Shown: positions 35,696 to 45,070, numbered from the stretch's first letter. The stretch: 64,000 bases of DNA from Planctomycetota bacterium (GCA_029260765.1 JAJDCP010000180.1:1-64000), one strand, 5' to 3'. The notes: a model not told the origin generated them from the sequence alone. Made by a program: numbers and translations.

Positions 35696-36651
35696 GCACG
35701 AACATGAACAGCCTGCAGCTTACGAGCCAGGATGGGGCGGCCTCGCTGTACCCCTTCGAGAGCCACTTCCATACGCTGGCCGCGGGCCATCGCTACCACT
35801 ACCTCGACGAAGGCGCGGGCGAGCCGGTCGTGATGGTCCACGGCAACCCGACCTGGTCGTTCTACTGGCGGACGCTCATCAAGCGGCTGCGCGGCAACTA
35901 CCGCACCATCGCGCCGGACCATATCGGCTGCGGCCTGTCGGACAAACCGGGCGACGCCAGCTACCCGTACACCCTGGAGCAGCGGGCCGCAGACCTGGAG
36001 GCGCTGCTTGAGCATCTCGACATCCGCCAGAACATCACGCTGGTCGTGCACGACTGGGGGGGCATGATCGGCATGGTCTACGCGACCCGCCATCCGGAGC
36101 GCATCCGCCGGCTGGTGGTGCTCAACACGGCGGCCTTCCACCTGCCGCAGAAGAAACGCTTCCCCTTCCTGCTCTGGATGGTCCGGAACACACCTGTCGG
36201 GCCCTTCCTGGTGCGCGGACTCAACATGTTCTGCCGGCTGGCGGCCCGCATGTGTGTGACCCGTAAGCGCCTGCCGAGCGAGGTCCGCGCTGCCTACCTC
36301 AAGCCCTATGGATCGTGGCGCGAGCGTATCGCCATTTTGCGCTTCGTACAGGACATACCGCTCCAGCCAGGGGATCACAGCTACGCCCTGATCTCACAGG
36401 TCGAGCAGGGCCTCGAACAGCTGCAGCAGGTGCCGATGCTGATCGGTTGGGGAATCAAGGACTTCGTCTTCGACCGCCACTTCCTGCTCGAGTGGCAGCG
36501 GCGCTTCCCCGCTGCCCGCGTCCACAGCTACGAAGATTGTGGCCACTACATCCTCGAAGATGCCGCCGAAGAGCTGGTTCCCCAGATCGAGACCTTCCTG
36601 AGCGAGCATCCACTGAGAAGCGAGCAACCCCAAGGCGAGAGCCCGGCATGA
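35692..36651 (+). CDS. oleB: OleB, alpha/beta-hydrolase-fold beta-lactone decarboxylase
   Basis: The 319-residue alpha/beta hydrolase resembles haloalkane dehalogenases, with the oxyanion segment VHGNPTWSFYW and nucleophile motif HDWGG (D121). In ole clusters this enzyme removes CO2 from a cis-beta-lactone to give the olefin. The start is a GTG that overlaps the oleA stop (GTGA) rather than the TTG three bases earlier. It overlaps oleC by four bases. Confidence 0.93.
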   Translation: MSTNMNSLQLTSQDGAASLYPFESHFHTLAAGHRYHYLDEGAGEPVVMVHGNPTWSFYWRTLIKRLRGNYRTIAPDHIGCGLSDKPGDASYPYTLEQRAADLEALLEHLDIRQNITLVVHDWGGMIGMVYATRHPERIRRLVVLNTAAFHLPQKKRFPFLLWMVRNTPVGPFLVRGLNMFCRLAARMCVTRKRLPSEVRAAYLKPYGSWRERIAILRFVQDIPLQPGDHSYALISQVEQGLEQLQQVPMLIGWGIKDFVFDRHFLLEWQRRFPAARVHSYEDCGHYILEDAAEELVPQIETFLSEHPLRSEQPQGESPA

Positions 36652-38315
36652 TCCCCAGCAAGACCAACGCACTCGTCAACATCGCCCGGCACCTGCCCGA
36701 GTTGGCGCAGAGCCATCCCTACAAGGCCGCGGTGATCTTCCCCGAAGGGCGCGACGCCGCCGGGCGGGTCAGCTACACGCACCTGACCTGCCAACAGCTC
36801 GATCGGGGCAGCGATGCCATCGGCGCGGGGCTGCGCAAGATCGGCATCGGTCGGGGTGTGCGCACGGTGTTGATGGTCAAACCCAGCCTGGCCTTCTTCG
36901 AGCTGACGTTCGCCCTGTTCAAAGTGGGCGCGGTGCCTGTGCTCGTCGATCCCGGCATCGGCGTCAAGAACCTCGGGACCTGCCTGGCAGAGGCGCAGCC
37001 GGAAGCCTTCATCGGCATTCCCAAGGCGCACGTGGCGCGGCTGATGCTGCGCTGGGCGCGCAAGACCGTGCGCACCACGGTCACCGTGGGGCGGCGCCTG
37101 TTCTGGGGTGGTCACAGCCTCGACGGCGTGCGCGCGCTGGGAGCCCAGGCCGACGCCCTCGAGATGGCGCAGACCCAGGCGGATGAGACCGCGGCGATCC
37201 TGTTTACCAGCGGCAGCACCGGTGTTCCCAAAGGCGCCGTCTATTCGCATGGCAACTTCTCGGCGCAGGTCGAGATCTTGCGCCAGGTCTATGGCATCGA
37301 GCCGGGCGAGGTCGACCTGGCGACCTTTCCGTTGTTCGGTCTGTTCGGCCCGGCGCTGGGGATGGCGACCGTCATCCCCGACATGGACGCTACCCGACCG
37401 GCATTGGTAGACCCGCGCAACATCGTCGGCCCGATCCACGATTTTGGCATCACCAACATGTTCGGCTCGCCCGCTCTGCTGGAGCGGGTCAGCCGCTATG
37501 GGGTCGAGCATAAGATCAAGCTGCCCTCGTTGAAACGCGTGATCTCTGCCGGTGCACCGGTGCCCGCCGCGACCATGGAGCGCTTCTCGAGCATGCTCGC
37601 GCCCGGTGTGGAGATCGTGACCCCCTACGGCGCGACCGAGAGCCTGCCCGTCGCGTCGATCGGCAGCATCCAGATCCTGGCCGAGACCCGCGCGGCCACC
37701 GAACAGGGGGCGGGGGTCTGCGTGGGCCAGCCCGTCGCTGCCGCCGAAGTGCGGATCATCGCCATCGACGACGACCCCATCGACAGCTGGTCGGATGAGC
37801 TGGTCGTAGCTGACGGGAAGATCGGCGAGATCGTGGTCAAAGGGCCGATGGTGACGCGCAGCTACTTCAACCGGCCGGGCTCGGACGCGCAGGCGAAGAT
37901 CGCCGACGCCGACGGCTCGGTGCGGCACCGCATGGGCGACCTCGGCTACTTCGACGAAGCCGGCAAGCTCTGGTTCTGCGGCCGTAAGGCGCACCGCGTG
38001 CAGACTGCCGAAGAGACTCTCTACACCGTCCCCTGCGAGGCCATCTTCAACGTCCATCCCCAGGTGTACCGCACAGCATTGGTCGGTGTGGGCGCAGCCG
38101 GTGCGCAGACGCGTGTGCTGTGTGTCGAGCTTGAGCAGGCGGGCAAGGGCTCGGCGAAGCTCATCGAAGAGCTCAAGGCCCTGGGGGCCAAGCACGCGCA
38201 GACCCGCAAGATCGAGCACTTTCTCTTCCACCCGGCCTTCCCTGTCGATATCAGGCACAACTCCAAGATCTTCCGCGAGAAGCTGGCCGTCTGGGCCGCG
38301 GGGAAGATCTCGTGA
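36648..38315 (+). CDS. oleC: OleC, ANL-superfamily beta-lactone synthetase
   Basis: This 555-residue protein is an AMP-forming (ANL) enzyme of the OleC type, which uses ATP to close beta-hydroxy acids into beta-lactones. The adenylation P-loop ILFTSGSTGVPKGA (about residue 185) and TPYGATE are present, and the C-terminal part keeps the OleC-like GRKAHRVQT segment. The ATG overlaps the oleB stop. A much longer frame beginning at 36315 is an artefact inside oleB. Confidence 0.94.
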   Translation: MIPSKTNALVNIARHLPELAQSHPYKAAVIFPEGRDAAGRVSYTHLTCQQLDRGSDAIGAGLRKIGIGRGVRTVLMVKPSLAFFELTFALFKVGAVPVLVDPGIGVKNLGTCLAEAQPEAFIGIPKAHVARLMLRWARKTVRTTVTVGRRLFWGGHSLDGVRALGAQADALEMAQTQADETAAILFTSGSTGVPKGAVYSHGNFSAQVEILRQVYGIEPGEVDLATFPLFGLFGPALGMATVIPDMDATRPALVDPRNIVGPIHDFGITNMFGSPALLERVSRYGVEHKIKLPSLKRVISAGAPVPAATMERFSSMLAPGVEIVTPYGATESLPVASIGSIQILAETRAATEQGAGVCVGQPVAAAEVRIIAIDDDPIDSWSDELVVADGKIGEIVVKGPMVTRSYFNRPGSDAQAKIADADGSVRHRMGDLGYFDEAGKLWFCGRKAHRVQTAEETLYTVPCEAIFNVHPQVYRTALVGVGAAGAQTRVLCVELEQAGKGSAKLIEELKALGAKHAQTRKIEHFLFHPAFPVDIRHNSKIFREKLAVWAAGKIS

Positions 38316-39310
38316 AGGCTTTGGTCACCGGAGGCGGCGGATTCCTGGGCGGGGCCGTGGTGCGCATGCTGAAGGCCCGGGGCGACGAGGTGCGCAGCTT
38401 CTCGAGGAGCCCGTATCCAGACTTGGAGAAGCTCGGCGTCGAGCATCGGCAGGGAGACCTCGCCGACGCCGAAGCGGTCGCGCGTGCCGTCGAAGGCTGC
38501 GATACCGTGTTCCACGTGGCTGCCCGCCCGGGAGTCAGCTGCCGCTACGACGACTACTACCGGCCCAATGTGCTCGGCACCGAGAATGTGCTGTCTGGCT
38601 GCCGGGGCCATGGCGTGCCGCGGCTGGTCTACACGAGCACTCCGAGCGTGGTGTTCGAGCCCGCCGGGGGGCAGGGCATCGACGAGTCGGCGCCCTACGG
38701 ACACGACTTCCTGGGCGCCCACTACGCGGCCACCAAGGCGCAGGCCGAGCGCATGGTGCTCGCGGCCAACGACGGGAAGCTGGCGACCGTGGCCCTGCGT
38801 CCGCACCTGATCTGGGGGCCGGGAGACAACCATCTCGTGCCACGCATCCTCGCCCGGGCAAAGGCTGGCCGGCTGCGGCGTATAGGCGACGGCAAGAACC
38901 TGGTCGACTCGACCTACATCGACAACGCGGCCGAAGCCCATCTGCTAGCGGCCGACGCGCTGGTCAGCGGGAGCGCCGTGGGCGGGCGCGCCTACTTCAT
39001 CGCTCAGGATGAGCCGATCGGGTGTTTCGAGCTGATCAACCGCATCCTGGCCGCCGGCGGCCTGCCTCCGGTCACCCGTAGCATCTCGCCGCGCCTGGCC
39101 TATGGACTCGGCTGGTGCCTGGAGAAGGCGTACGGGCTCTTCGGCGCGCGCTCCGAGCCGCCGATGACACGCTTCGTGGCGCTGCAGCTCTCGACTCCCC
39201 ACTGGTTTGACCTGAGCGCCGCCAAACGGGACCTGGGGTACAAGCCTCGGGTCTCGCTCGACGAAGGACTCGCGCGGCTGGCGGAGTGGTTGGGGAAGCG
39301 GAAGGGCTGA
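38312..39310 (+). CDS. oleD: OleD, NADPH-dependent 2-alkyl-3-ketoacid reductase
   Basis: The 332-residue short-chain dehydrogenase of the extended (epimerase-like) type starts with the nucleotide-binding motif TGGGGFLG and has the YxxxK pair at Y138 and K142. OleD reduces the OleA product to the beta-hydroxy acid used by OleC. The GTG start overlaps the oleC stop (GTGA). It is the last gene of the pfa-ole unit; a weak hairpin with a T-run follows within 25 bases. Confidence 0.93.
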   Translation: MKALVTGGGGFLGGAVVRMLKARGDEVRSFSRSPYPDLEKLGVEHRQGDLADAEAVARAVEGCDTVFHVAARPGVSCRYDDYYRPNVLGTENVLSGCRGHGVPRLVYTSTPSVVFEPAGGQGIDESAPYGHDFLGAHYAATKAQAERMVLAANDGKLATVALRPHLIWGPGDNHLVPRILARAKAGRLRRIGDGKNLVDSTYIDNAAEAHLLAADALVSGSAVGGRAYFIAQDEPIGCFELINRILAAGGLPPVTRSISPRLAYGLGWCLEKAYGLFGARSEPPMTRFVALQLSTPHWFDLSAAKRDLGYKPRVSLDEGLARLAEWLGKRKG

Positions 39311-39332
39311 GGGGCAGGGCCTTTCTTTTTTT
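39302..39332 (+). terminator. Possible terminator after oleD
   Basis: A short imperfect stem (AAGG pairing with CCTT, plus one inner pair past a mismatch) precedes a run of seven T at 39326-39332. It overlaps the oleD stop codon region and lies between convergent genes. The stem is weak, so confidence rests mainly on position and the T-run. Confidence 0.35.
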
Positions 39333-39337
39333 GTGCC

Positions 39338-42300
39338 TCAGTCTGGCAGGCTGGTTTCCCAGGTCCTTCCCTTGGCGATCGTCTCTGTGCCCTTGGTCCA
39401 ACGCCAGAAGCCGAACTGGGACCAGACGGGGGTTCCCAGCGTCTCGCCGGGGGCGATGGTCTTCTGCCGGAAGTGCTGGGCGACCTTGTGGCCGATGCCA
39501 GACTGAGGGTTCCAGCCCGCGCCGCAGGTGTAGAGCTTGATGGTCTTGTTCAGCGTGCTGCTGCTCTTCTTGGCATGGGCGTACGTCAACATTTCGAACA
39601 ACAGGGAATGATGGATCAGGATTCCATCCGTCACCACAGGATCCTTCATCATCACGAAATCCGCGTCAAAATTCTGGCTGCGGAAACCCGTCTCGATGCC
39701 GTGAAAACCAAAGACATGGATGAGGTTTTCGTCGTCTGCTTTGAATAGACCGACTGCCTTGGGTCCGAGGTCCTCATGGGAAAAGGCCAGCACATTGTCC
39801 TGGTCGAGGATCTTTCGCACATCGGCGACAACCTTACTCGGGTCACGGGTCTTGGGGTTGACTTCGTGGGCGACAGTCTTCGTGGATCCGTGGCTGCCGA
39901 CTTCCTTCATCAGGACCTCTTCTACCTTGGTGCTCGCCATGAAGTGGTCGAAGGCCTCTTGCTTGCTGACGGTCTTCTTGCCGAGGGCCTCTGCCGCCGC
40001 GTTGTGCAAGTCGCACTTGGTCCACGCGACGCCCTCGCGACTTGCAACGATGCGTTTGCGCAGCTGGTAGCCGCCGAACTCTTCGTGCGATCTGTTCAGG
40101 TGGCCCGCGTCGCCCACGTGGCCCATCAGCCTATGCCAGATTTTGAGCGATGCATCGCTGATGTCGCCGTCCTGGTGCTTGGCCAGACGTTTCTTGAGAG
40201 TGCGCAGGCCGCCCACCCCGATCTCCCCATGCAAGCGGAGGGTCATGCTGGCGTCGTCGCTGTGCAGGCTCAAGAAGTGGTGCACCAGCTGGCGCCAGAC
40301 CTCGTCGCCTTCTTGGGTCAGCTTGCGCTTCCACGGCTTGATCGGGTGGACCCCGTGCGGCAGCGCATCGCCGATGGCCTTGAGCTCGGCGTAGCTCTTG
40401 GTCGCCCCACTGGCTTGGAGGAATTCGCACACCCGCGCGCTCTGGCCTCCGTAGGTCCGCAGGTAGGCGTAGCGGGTCTTCTGCAGGATGTCCTTGGCCC
40501 CTGGCGTGAGCGTGCCCGAGCGTGTCTTGGCAAACTGGCTCGAGAGTTTACTCTGCACGCCGTCCCAGTTGCTCTGCTTGGCGATGAAGTTGCCGAGGGC
40601 CTTGGCGTCGTCGACGTGGAACAAGAGGAAGCGGACCATACCCGGTGCATCGTCGGGATCGGGAAGCTTGACCACGGTCTCGGCCCGGATCTTCTGGGCC
40701 AGCTTGGTCAACGGGCCGCCCTGGGCGACGCGGCTTGCCAGGAAGCGGTTGGCGAGGATCCGGGTGATGGCTGGGACCCCCATGGTCAGGACCGTGCTGA
40801 AGGCCTCTTGCGCCAGGTACTTCCATGCCTCCTTCTTCTTCTTGTCGTCGTCGGTCTTGTAGCCCTCGATCAGCTGCGCCCCACTTGCGACCAGACCTGC
40901 CACCTGGGGCAGGAAGACGATGGCCGCGAAGGCCTCCCCCATCGAGAGCATGGTGAAGAAGTTGCTGCCGCCCTGGAAGAAGAGGAACATCACACTGTTG
41001 CGCAAGGTCTTCCACAGCGCGCTGCTCAGCTGAAACTCGCGCTCGTCGATGCCAGCGTGGATGGCCTCCTCACCGAAGCCCAGCACACTGCCCAGGGCCG
41101 CGGACTTCACCAGCAGCTTGCCCAGGTTGCCGCCCGTGAACTCTACGCCTCCGACCACCAGCGTCTGCATGAAGGTCTTGAAGGTAAAGCCCGCCGCCCG
41201 CAGGTTGCCGACGTTGCGTAGCGCCCCCCAGCCGGTCATCGCCGCCCCGACCTTGAAGAACGCATCTCCAAGCCCGAGGACGGCCATCGCGTACAGGCCC
41301 CAGCCGGTCTCGGCCTGGTCGATGCGGTCGAATGCGCTCGACTCAAAGTAGGCCCGGCATTGCTCGATGTACCACTGCGAGTTCTCGTAGGGCACCAGTT
41401 CCCAGCCCGCCACGGAGCACACGCCATACTGGATGGTGTCGACCAGGGCCCAGACTGTCAGCCCCAGCCATTCGGCCGGCTCGGAGAAGAACGCCAAGGC
41501 CACCTTCTGCAGGCCCGCAGAACTGGTCGTTGCGGGGATCAGGGTGCGCAACGCACGGTTGCGGGCGATGATGAAGGTCTTCTCGGGAACCCCGGCGGCG
41601 ATGGCCTGCCTGCGCAACTCGCGCAGCGGGCTCCAGAAACCGTCTCCGTACAGGCGCGCGTTGGGGTCGCGCGGGTCGCCGTAGGTGTCGGGATGGGCGG
41701 CACATTCCTGGGCGACCTGCAGCAGGGCTTCCTGGAACTTCTTGGTGTTGGACTGACTGCCGAACCACAGCTGCGAGCAGAGCGCTCCGCGCTGGGCCTT
41801 GCCGACCTCGAGCCCGTTCTTGTAGTGCTTGCGGGCCTGATCCTGCCCGATCTTCCCCCGGTCGGCCTGCTGGCGGATGAAGCTCTCGGCACCTGCCGCA
41901 GAGAAGCTCTTCTTCCCGACCGCGATGCCCCGATCGAAGAGCTTGAAGATCTCCTGGCCCTCTTTCAGCGCGCGCTGGATTCCCGGCTTCGACTCGGCAC
42001 AGGCCTTCAGGAACCTCTCGAACTCGTCCTGCAGTTTCTTCTTGCCGCTCTTCGTGTAGGGGTTCTTGCTGGCTGGACCGTAGCCGAGCGACGCGTAGGT
42101 CTTGACCATCAGGATCGTGCGCTGGTTCGTGGCGGCCTCGAATGCGCTGCGGAAGATCGCCTCGACATCCTGACGGCTGACGCCGGCATAGTAGGCTTGC
42201 GCGAACAGCTCGCTGGGGATCGTCTCACCGTCACTCATCGCTGCTGCCTGGCTGACCCGCAGCAAGACGCGACCTTGGCGGAAGGCCCGCACCCGGAAGT

Positions 42301-43750
42301 CCTGTTCCTGCTCGGGTGGGGTGCTGCAGCGCACGAGAATCCCGGTGGCCTTGTCGTTGAAGCCCGAGGCGGCCAGATTGTGCAGGCCAGGCCCCAGCTT
42401 GAGCTTCTGCCCTTCCTGGCCAGCCTCGCTGTAGAGCTCGATCTCAAAGCCCTGCGGGACACGCACGGCGCTGGCACAGTCGTCGCCGAAATGGCCGAGC
42501 AGCGCCGACTTGTAGCCCGGCAGCAGCGACCAGGTTCGACCCGGCCAGCGCTTGTCGCCCCGTGCGTGCTCGTAAACCTCGACAACACAGTCCTTCTCGA
42601 CCAGGTTCCCCAGCGTCCGGTAGACCTCGAACTCGAGGTAGAGCGGCGTGTCCTTGGGCAGGGGGTTGTCGTCCGTCGGCAGGAAGCCGCCACTGGCAAG
42701 GCGCACGATCAATGATTCCGCCAGCGCCTTGCGGTCCTTGAGCCCGGCCTTCTTTCCGGCTTCGAAGGGTCCGGCGAAGGCCGGCTGTGCTGCGAAGTCC
42801 GCCTTGTCGGGGACCAGCACGGTGCCGAGCAGTTTGAGCTCTGCCTCGAGGCCGGGTTCTTTCTGTTTGAGTCCGCTCCCGAGCATCCAGCCGCGATGGA
42901 AGACCAGCTTCTCGGCGAGACCTTTTTCGAGCTCGCGGTCGATCGGGACCGGGACCTCCGCGAAGTAGCGTTCGGACTTGTATTTGACGCCGCGGTAGTT
43001 GTAGAACAGCCCGACTTCGAGCAGGACGGCGTCTTTGGTACGCCGGGTGCGCCGATCGCGCAGCGAGGCGTCGATCTCGGCCGCCAGCTCTTCCGCCGGC
43101 AGGCAGGCGATGAGCGGCTCAGCATCGACGCCCTTGAAGCTGACGGGGATCTTGAACAGAGGCTGCGCCTTGGTGTAGGGTTTGGCGCGTTTGAAGTAGT
43201 CGAGGTGGGCGTACTCACCGTCGGCGACCAGCTCTTCTACCTGCTCGCGGGTCTGGCGGCGGCTGCCGTAGTCGTACCACCACACGCCCTTGATGGTGTT
43301 CTCGTCAAGCAGATCGAAGTACCAACCGCCTTGCTTGCCGTCCGATTGGCTCCAGCGCAGCTCGAGCGCCTTGCCTCCGGCGCTGACCTTGCCCGTGACA
43401 CGCCCATCTTTGGTGCCGGGGTAGCGGCCCGTGACCTCGGTCTCCCCTTCCTTGTGGAACAGCCGCAGCTCGTTCCAGTAACCGTCGAAGTAGCCGGGCT
43501 TGGGGTACCATTCCTCGGGGGACCGGACGACATACGCCGCCTTGGTAAACTTCCCTCCCTGGACACGGGCAACGTAGGCTCCCAGGTCACGGCTTTCGCC
43601 GCCTTCGTGATGGCGCCGTCCATCCTGGACGTAGGTGTCCAGCTCGCGCAAGGTGATGACGACTTCACCGAAGGTGCCCCGGCCGGGAACGAGCAGCAAG
43701 GGCTCGTCGACGGCGGGAAACTGATTGGCGAAGCGGATCTTGCGGGCCAT
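39338..43750 (-). CDS. 1470-residue multidomain protein with putative clan-CD-like C-terminal domain
   Basis: No signal peptide is present. The N-terminal 700 residues are beta-rich, with a lipocalin-like stretch (LELRWSQSDGKQGGWYFDLL). The middle is helical, and residues about 880-1080 contain several hydrophobic segments that could insert into membranes. The last 150 residues contain HVFGFHG and, about 60 residues later, LYTCGAGWNP followed by GIGHKVAQHF. A His-Gly then Cys-Gly pattern after beta-strands resembles clan CD proteases such as C80/CPD or CHAT, which is only a hypothesis. A second, broken copy of this domain lies at 44.8 kb. The start at 43750 has GGGAGG upstream. It may be an effector-type protein. 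Confidence 0.65.
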   Translation of the reverse strand: MARKIRFANQFPAVDEPLLLVPGRGTFGEVVITLRELDTYVQDGRRHHEGGESRDLGAYVARVQGGKFTKAAYVVRSPEEWYPKPGYFDGYWNELRLFHKEGETEVTGRYPGTKDGRVTGKVSAGGKALELRWSQSDGKQGGWYFDLLDENTIKGVWWYDYGSRRQTREQVEELVADGEYAHLDYFKRAKPYTKAQPLFKIPVSFKGVDAEPLIACLPAEELAAEIDASLRDRRTRRTKDAVLLEVGLFYNYRGVKYKSERYFAEVPVPIDRELEKGLAEKLVFHRGWMLGSGLKQKEPGLEAELKLLGTVLVPDKADFAAQPAFAGPFEAGKKAGLKDRKALAESLIVRLASGGFLPTDDNPLPKDTPLYLEFEVYRTLGNLVEKDCVVEVYEHARGDKRWPGRTWSLLPGYKSALLGHFGDDCASAVRVPQGFEIELYSEAGQEGQKLKLGPGLHNLAASGFNDKATGILVRCSTPPEQEQDFRVRAFRQGRVLLRVSQAAAMSDGETIPSELFAQAYYAGVSRQDVEAIFRSAFEAATNQRTILMVKTYASLGYGPASKNPYTKSGKKKLQDEFERFLKACAESKPGIQRALKEGQEIFKLFDRGIAVGKKSFSAAGAESFIRQQADRGKIGQDQARKHYKNGLEVGKAQRGALCSQLWFGSQSNTKKFQEALLQVAQECAAHPDTYGDPRDPNARLYGDGFWSPLRELRRQAIAAGVPEKTFIIARNRALRTLIPATTSSAGLQKVALAFFSEPAEWLGLTVWALVDTIQYGVCSVAGWELVPYENSQWYIEQCRAYFESSAFDRIDQAETGWGLYAMAVLGLGDAFFKVGAAMTGWGALRNVGNLRAAGFTFKTFMQTLVVGGVEFTGGNLGKLLVKSAALGSVLGFGEEAIHAGIDEREFQLSSALWKTLRNSVMFLFFQGGSNFFTMLSMGEAFAAIVFLPQVAGLVASGAQLIEGYKTDDDKKKKEAWKYLAQEAFSTVLTMGVPAITRILANRFLASRVAQGGPLTKLAQKIRAETVVKLPDPDDAPGMVRFLLFHVDDAKALGNFIAKQSNWDGVQSKLSSQFAKTRSGTLTPGAKDILQKTRYAYLRTYGGQSARVCEFLQASGATKSYAELKAIGDALPHGVHPIKPWKRKLTQEGDEVWRQLVHHFLSLHSDDASMTLRLHGEIGVGGLRTLKKRLAKHQDGDISDASLKIWHRLMGHVGDAGHLNRSHEEFGGYQLRKRIVASREGVAWTKCDLHNAAAEALGKKTVSKQEAFDHFMASTKVEEVLMKEVGSHGSTKTVAHEVNPKTRDPSKVVADVRKILDQDNVLAFSHEDLGPKAVGLFKADDENLIHVFGFHGIETGFRSQNFDADFVMMKDPVVTDGILIHHSLLFEMLTYAHAKKSSSTLNKTIKLYTCGAGWNPQSGIGHKVAQHFRQKTIAPGETLGTPVWSQFGFWRWTKGTETIAKGRTWETSLPD

Positions 43751-43791
43751 AGAGCAGCCTCCCTCGCGGTAATGGCACAACCTTTTCCTCG

Positions 43792-43797
43792 ATTGTA
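43792..43797 (-). promoter_or_regulatory. TACAAT -10 element of the 1470-residue protein gene
   Basis: TACAAT on the minus strand sits 42 bases upstream of the ATG at 43750. The sequence between this box and the TATACT at 43937 separates two divergent genes. No clear -35 hexamer is visible. Confidence 0.4.
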
Positions 43798-43936
43798 GCA
43801 GACGGCGCTGGACCATCGCTTGTGCCGCCTGATAAACCAAGCAGGTAGCAGAGTTGCGGCCCTGAACGAGGGATTCCCAGCCATCGCTTGCGCATCCATC
43901 ACAGGATCGCGGCGGGCGCGTTGTTGCCGCGGGGTG

Positions 43937-43942
43937 TATACT
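43937..43942 (+). promoter_or_regulatory. TATACT -10 element of the beta-sandwich protein gene
   Basis: TATACT preceded by GTG lies 35 bases before the ATG at 43977 and 23 bases before the alternative GTG at 43965. It is the same hexamer as at 16968 and 11867. Confidence 0.4.
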
Positions 43943-43976
43943 CAAAGCAATCCCCGAGCCCCCAGTGAGCCCAGCG

Positions 43977-44741
43977 ATGGATGAGCTTCCCCGCGAGAAG
44001 GCAACCCGCCGCCACAGCATGAACACCCTGCGCAACAAGAAGATCCAGGTGCAGAGCGGCCGGGCCTTCAGGATCAAGATCCAGCGCGTCGGCAACCTGC
44101 GCCTGCAGGTGGTCGATGCGGCCAGCCAGGAGCCTCTGGCAGGGCTGGCCTACACGCTCTCGCAGGCGAAAGTAGAGCCCGTCTCCGGGAGCCTCGATGG
44201 CGAGGGCCGCGCAGAGCACAAGAAGCTGCGCGCGGGCATGTGGCAGCTGCGCCTGCAGCTCGATCCGAAGAAAGCACCGCCTCCCCTGGAGGAAGAGCCG
44301 GCCGCACAACCAGCGGGCCCTGCGGAGGGCGAGACCCGCGTGGAGGCAGGCGTGCAGGTGCAGGCGCCGGACTTGTTCGCTGAGGCCAAGGTGCGCACGG
44401 GCGGGAGCTGCCGCGTCGCGGTGCGGCCGTGGATCGTGTCTGCACAGTTGGTCGACGACCAGGGGACACCTCTACCTGCCGGTCCGGTGAGAGTGCAGCT
44501 CGAGTCTGGTGCCCAGCTCGAAGGCAACCTCGCCGCCGACGGCAATCTCCTGCTCGGGCCTGCCGAAGAGGGTGTCTGCCGCATCGACCTCGACGACGAC
44601 GGCCACAGCGACGTTGGAGTCGCCGCCGTGCATTGGGCAGCGCAATCGGTGCGCGCGCGGGTACCGCCGCGGCTGATCGCACAGGACGCGCTGCCTGCCG
44701 GCCTGCTCGATGTTCCCGAGGTTGACTGGAAGTCCCTGTAA
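43977..44741 (+). CDS. Two-module beta-sandwich protein, possible injection-system cargo adaptor
   Basis: The 254-residue protein has no signal peptide. Residues about 25-90 form one carboxypeptidase-regulatory-like sandwich (LRLQVVDAASQEPLAG) and residues 145-215 a second (QLVDDQGTPLPAGPVRVQL, then GNLAADGNLLLG and RIDLDD). The second module resembles the LVD-x-G-x-P repeats often carried by type VI or other contractile-system accessory proteins, which is a resemblance by eye only. A Pro/Glu-rich linker separates them. Possible starts are GTG 43965, ATG 43977 and ATG 44019. It is divergent from the 1470-residue gene and is followed by an orphan fragment of that gene's C-terminal domain. Confidence 0.6.
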   Translation: MDELPREKATRRHSMNTLRNKKIQVQSGRAFRIKIQRVGNLRLQVVDAASQEPLAGLAYTLSQAKVEPVSGSLDGEGRAEHKKLRAGMWQLRLQLDPKKAPPPLEEEPAAQPAGPAEGETRVEAGVQVQAPDLFAEAKVRTGGSCRVAVRPWIVSAQLVDDQGTPLPAGPVRVQLESGAQLEGNLAADGNLLLGPAEEGVCRIDLDDDGHSDVGVAAVHWAAQSVRARVPPRLIAQDALPAGLLDVPEVDWKSL

Positions 44742-44786
44742 GAAGGCTGGCCCTGGCACGCAAGCTCGGTATCAGGCACGCGCCCC

Positions 44787-45070
44787 GGTTTCCATGGTGT
44801 CGGCGCGGGGCTGAAGTCCAAGGTCTTTGATAGCGACTTCGTGATGAGGAAGGACCCGACCCGCTGCGACGGCATTTTGGTCCATCGCTCCCTCTTGTTC
44901 GAGATGATCCGCTCCGCCCAGGGGTGTGACATCGGAACGCCGGTCAAGCTCCACACCTGCGGTGCGGGCTGGGATCCGAACCGGGGATCGCCTTCCACAG
45001 CGCCAAGCACCTGGGCGTTCCGACCATCGGCCCGGGCGAGACCCTGCAGCCGCCGGTCTGGTCTGCGGTG
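44787..45070 (+). pseudogene. Frameshifted orphan copy of the 1470-residue protein's C-terminal domain
   Basis: Without any start codon of its own, this stretch encodes GFHGVGAGLKSK, DSDFVMRKDP, CDGILVHRSLLFEM and KLHTCGAGWDPNRG, clearly homologous to the C-terminal domain of the protein at 39338-43750 (for example DGILIHHSLLFEM and KLYTCGAGWNPQSG). Around 44983 one base is missing or gained: the match continues in another frame as IAFHSAKHLGVPTIGPGETL and PPVWS. It is a decayed duplicate of the domain only, lying 45 bases after the beta-sandwich gene. The rest of 44742-45237 shows nothing else. Confidence 0.75.

Noticed and set aside
36315..38315. 666-codon version of oleC
   Set aside because: The first 111 codons lie inside oleB in another frame; the ATG at 36648 has the standard 4-bp overlap.
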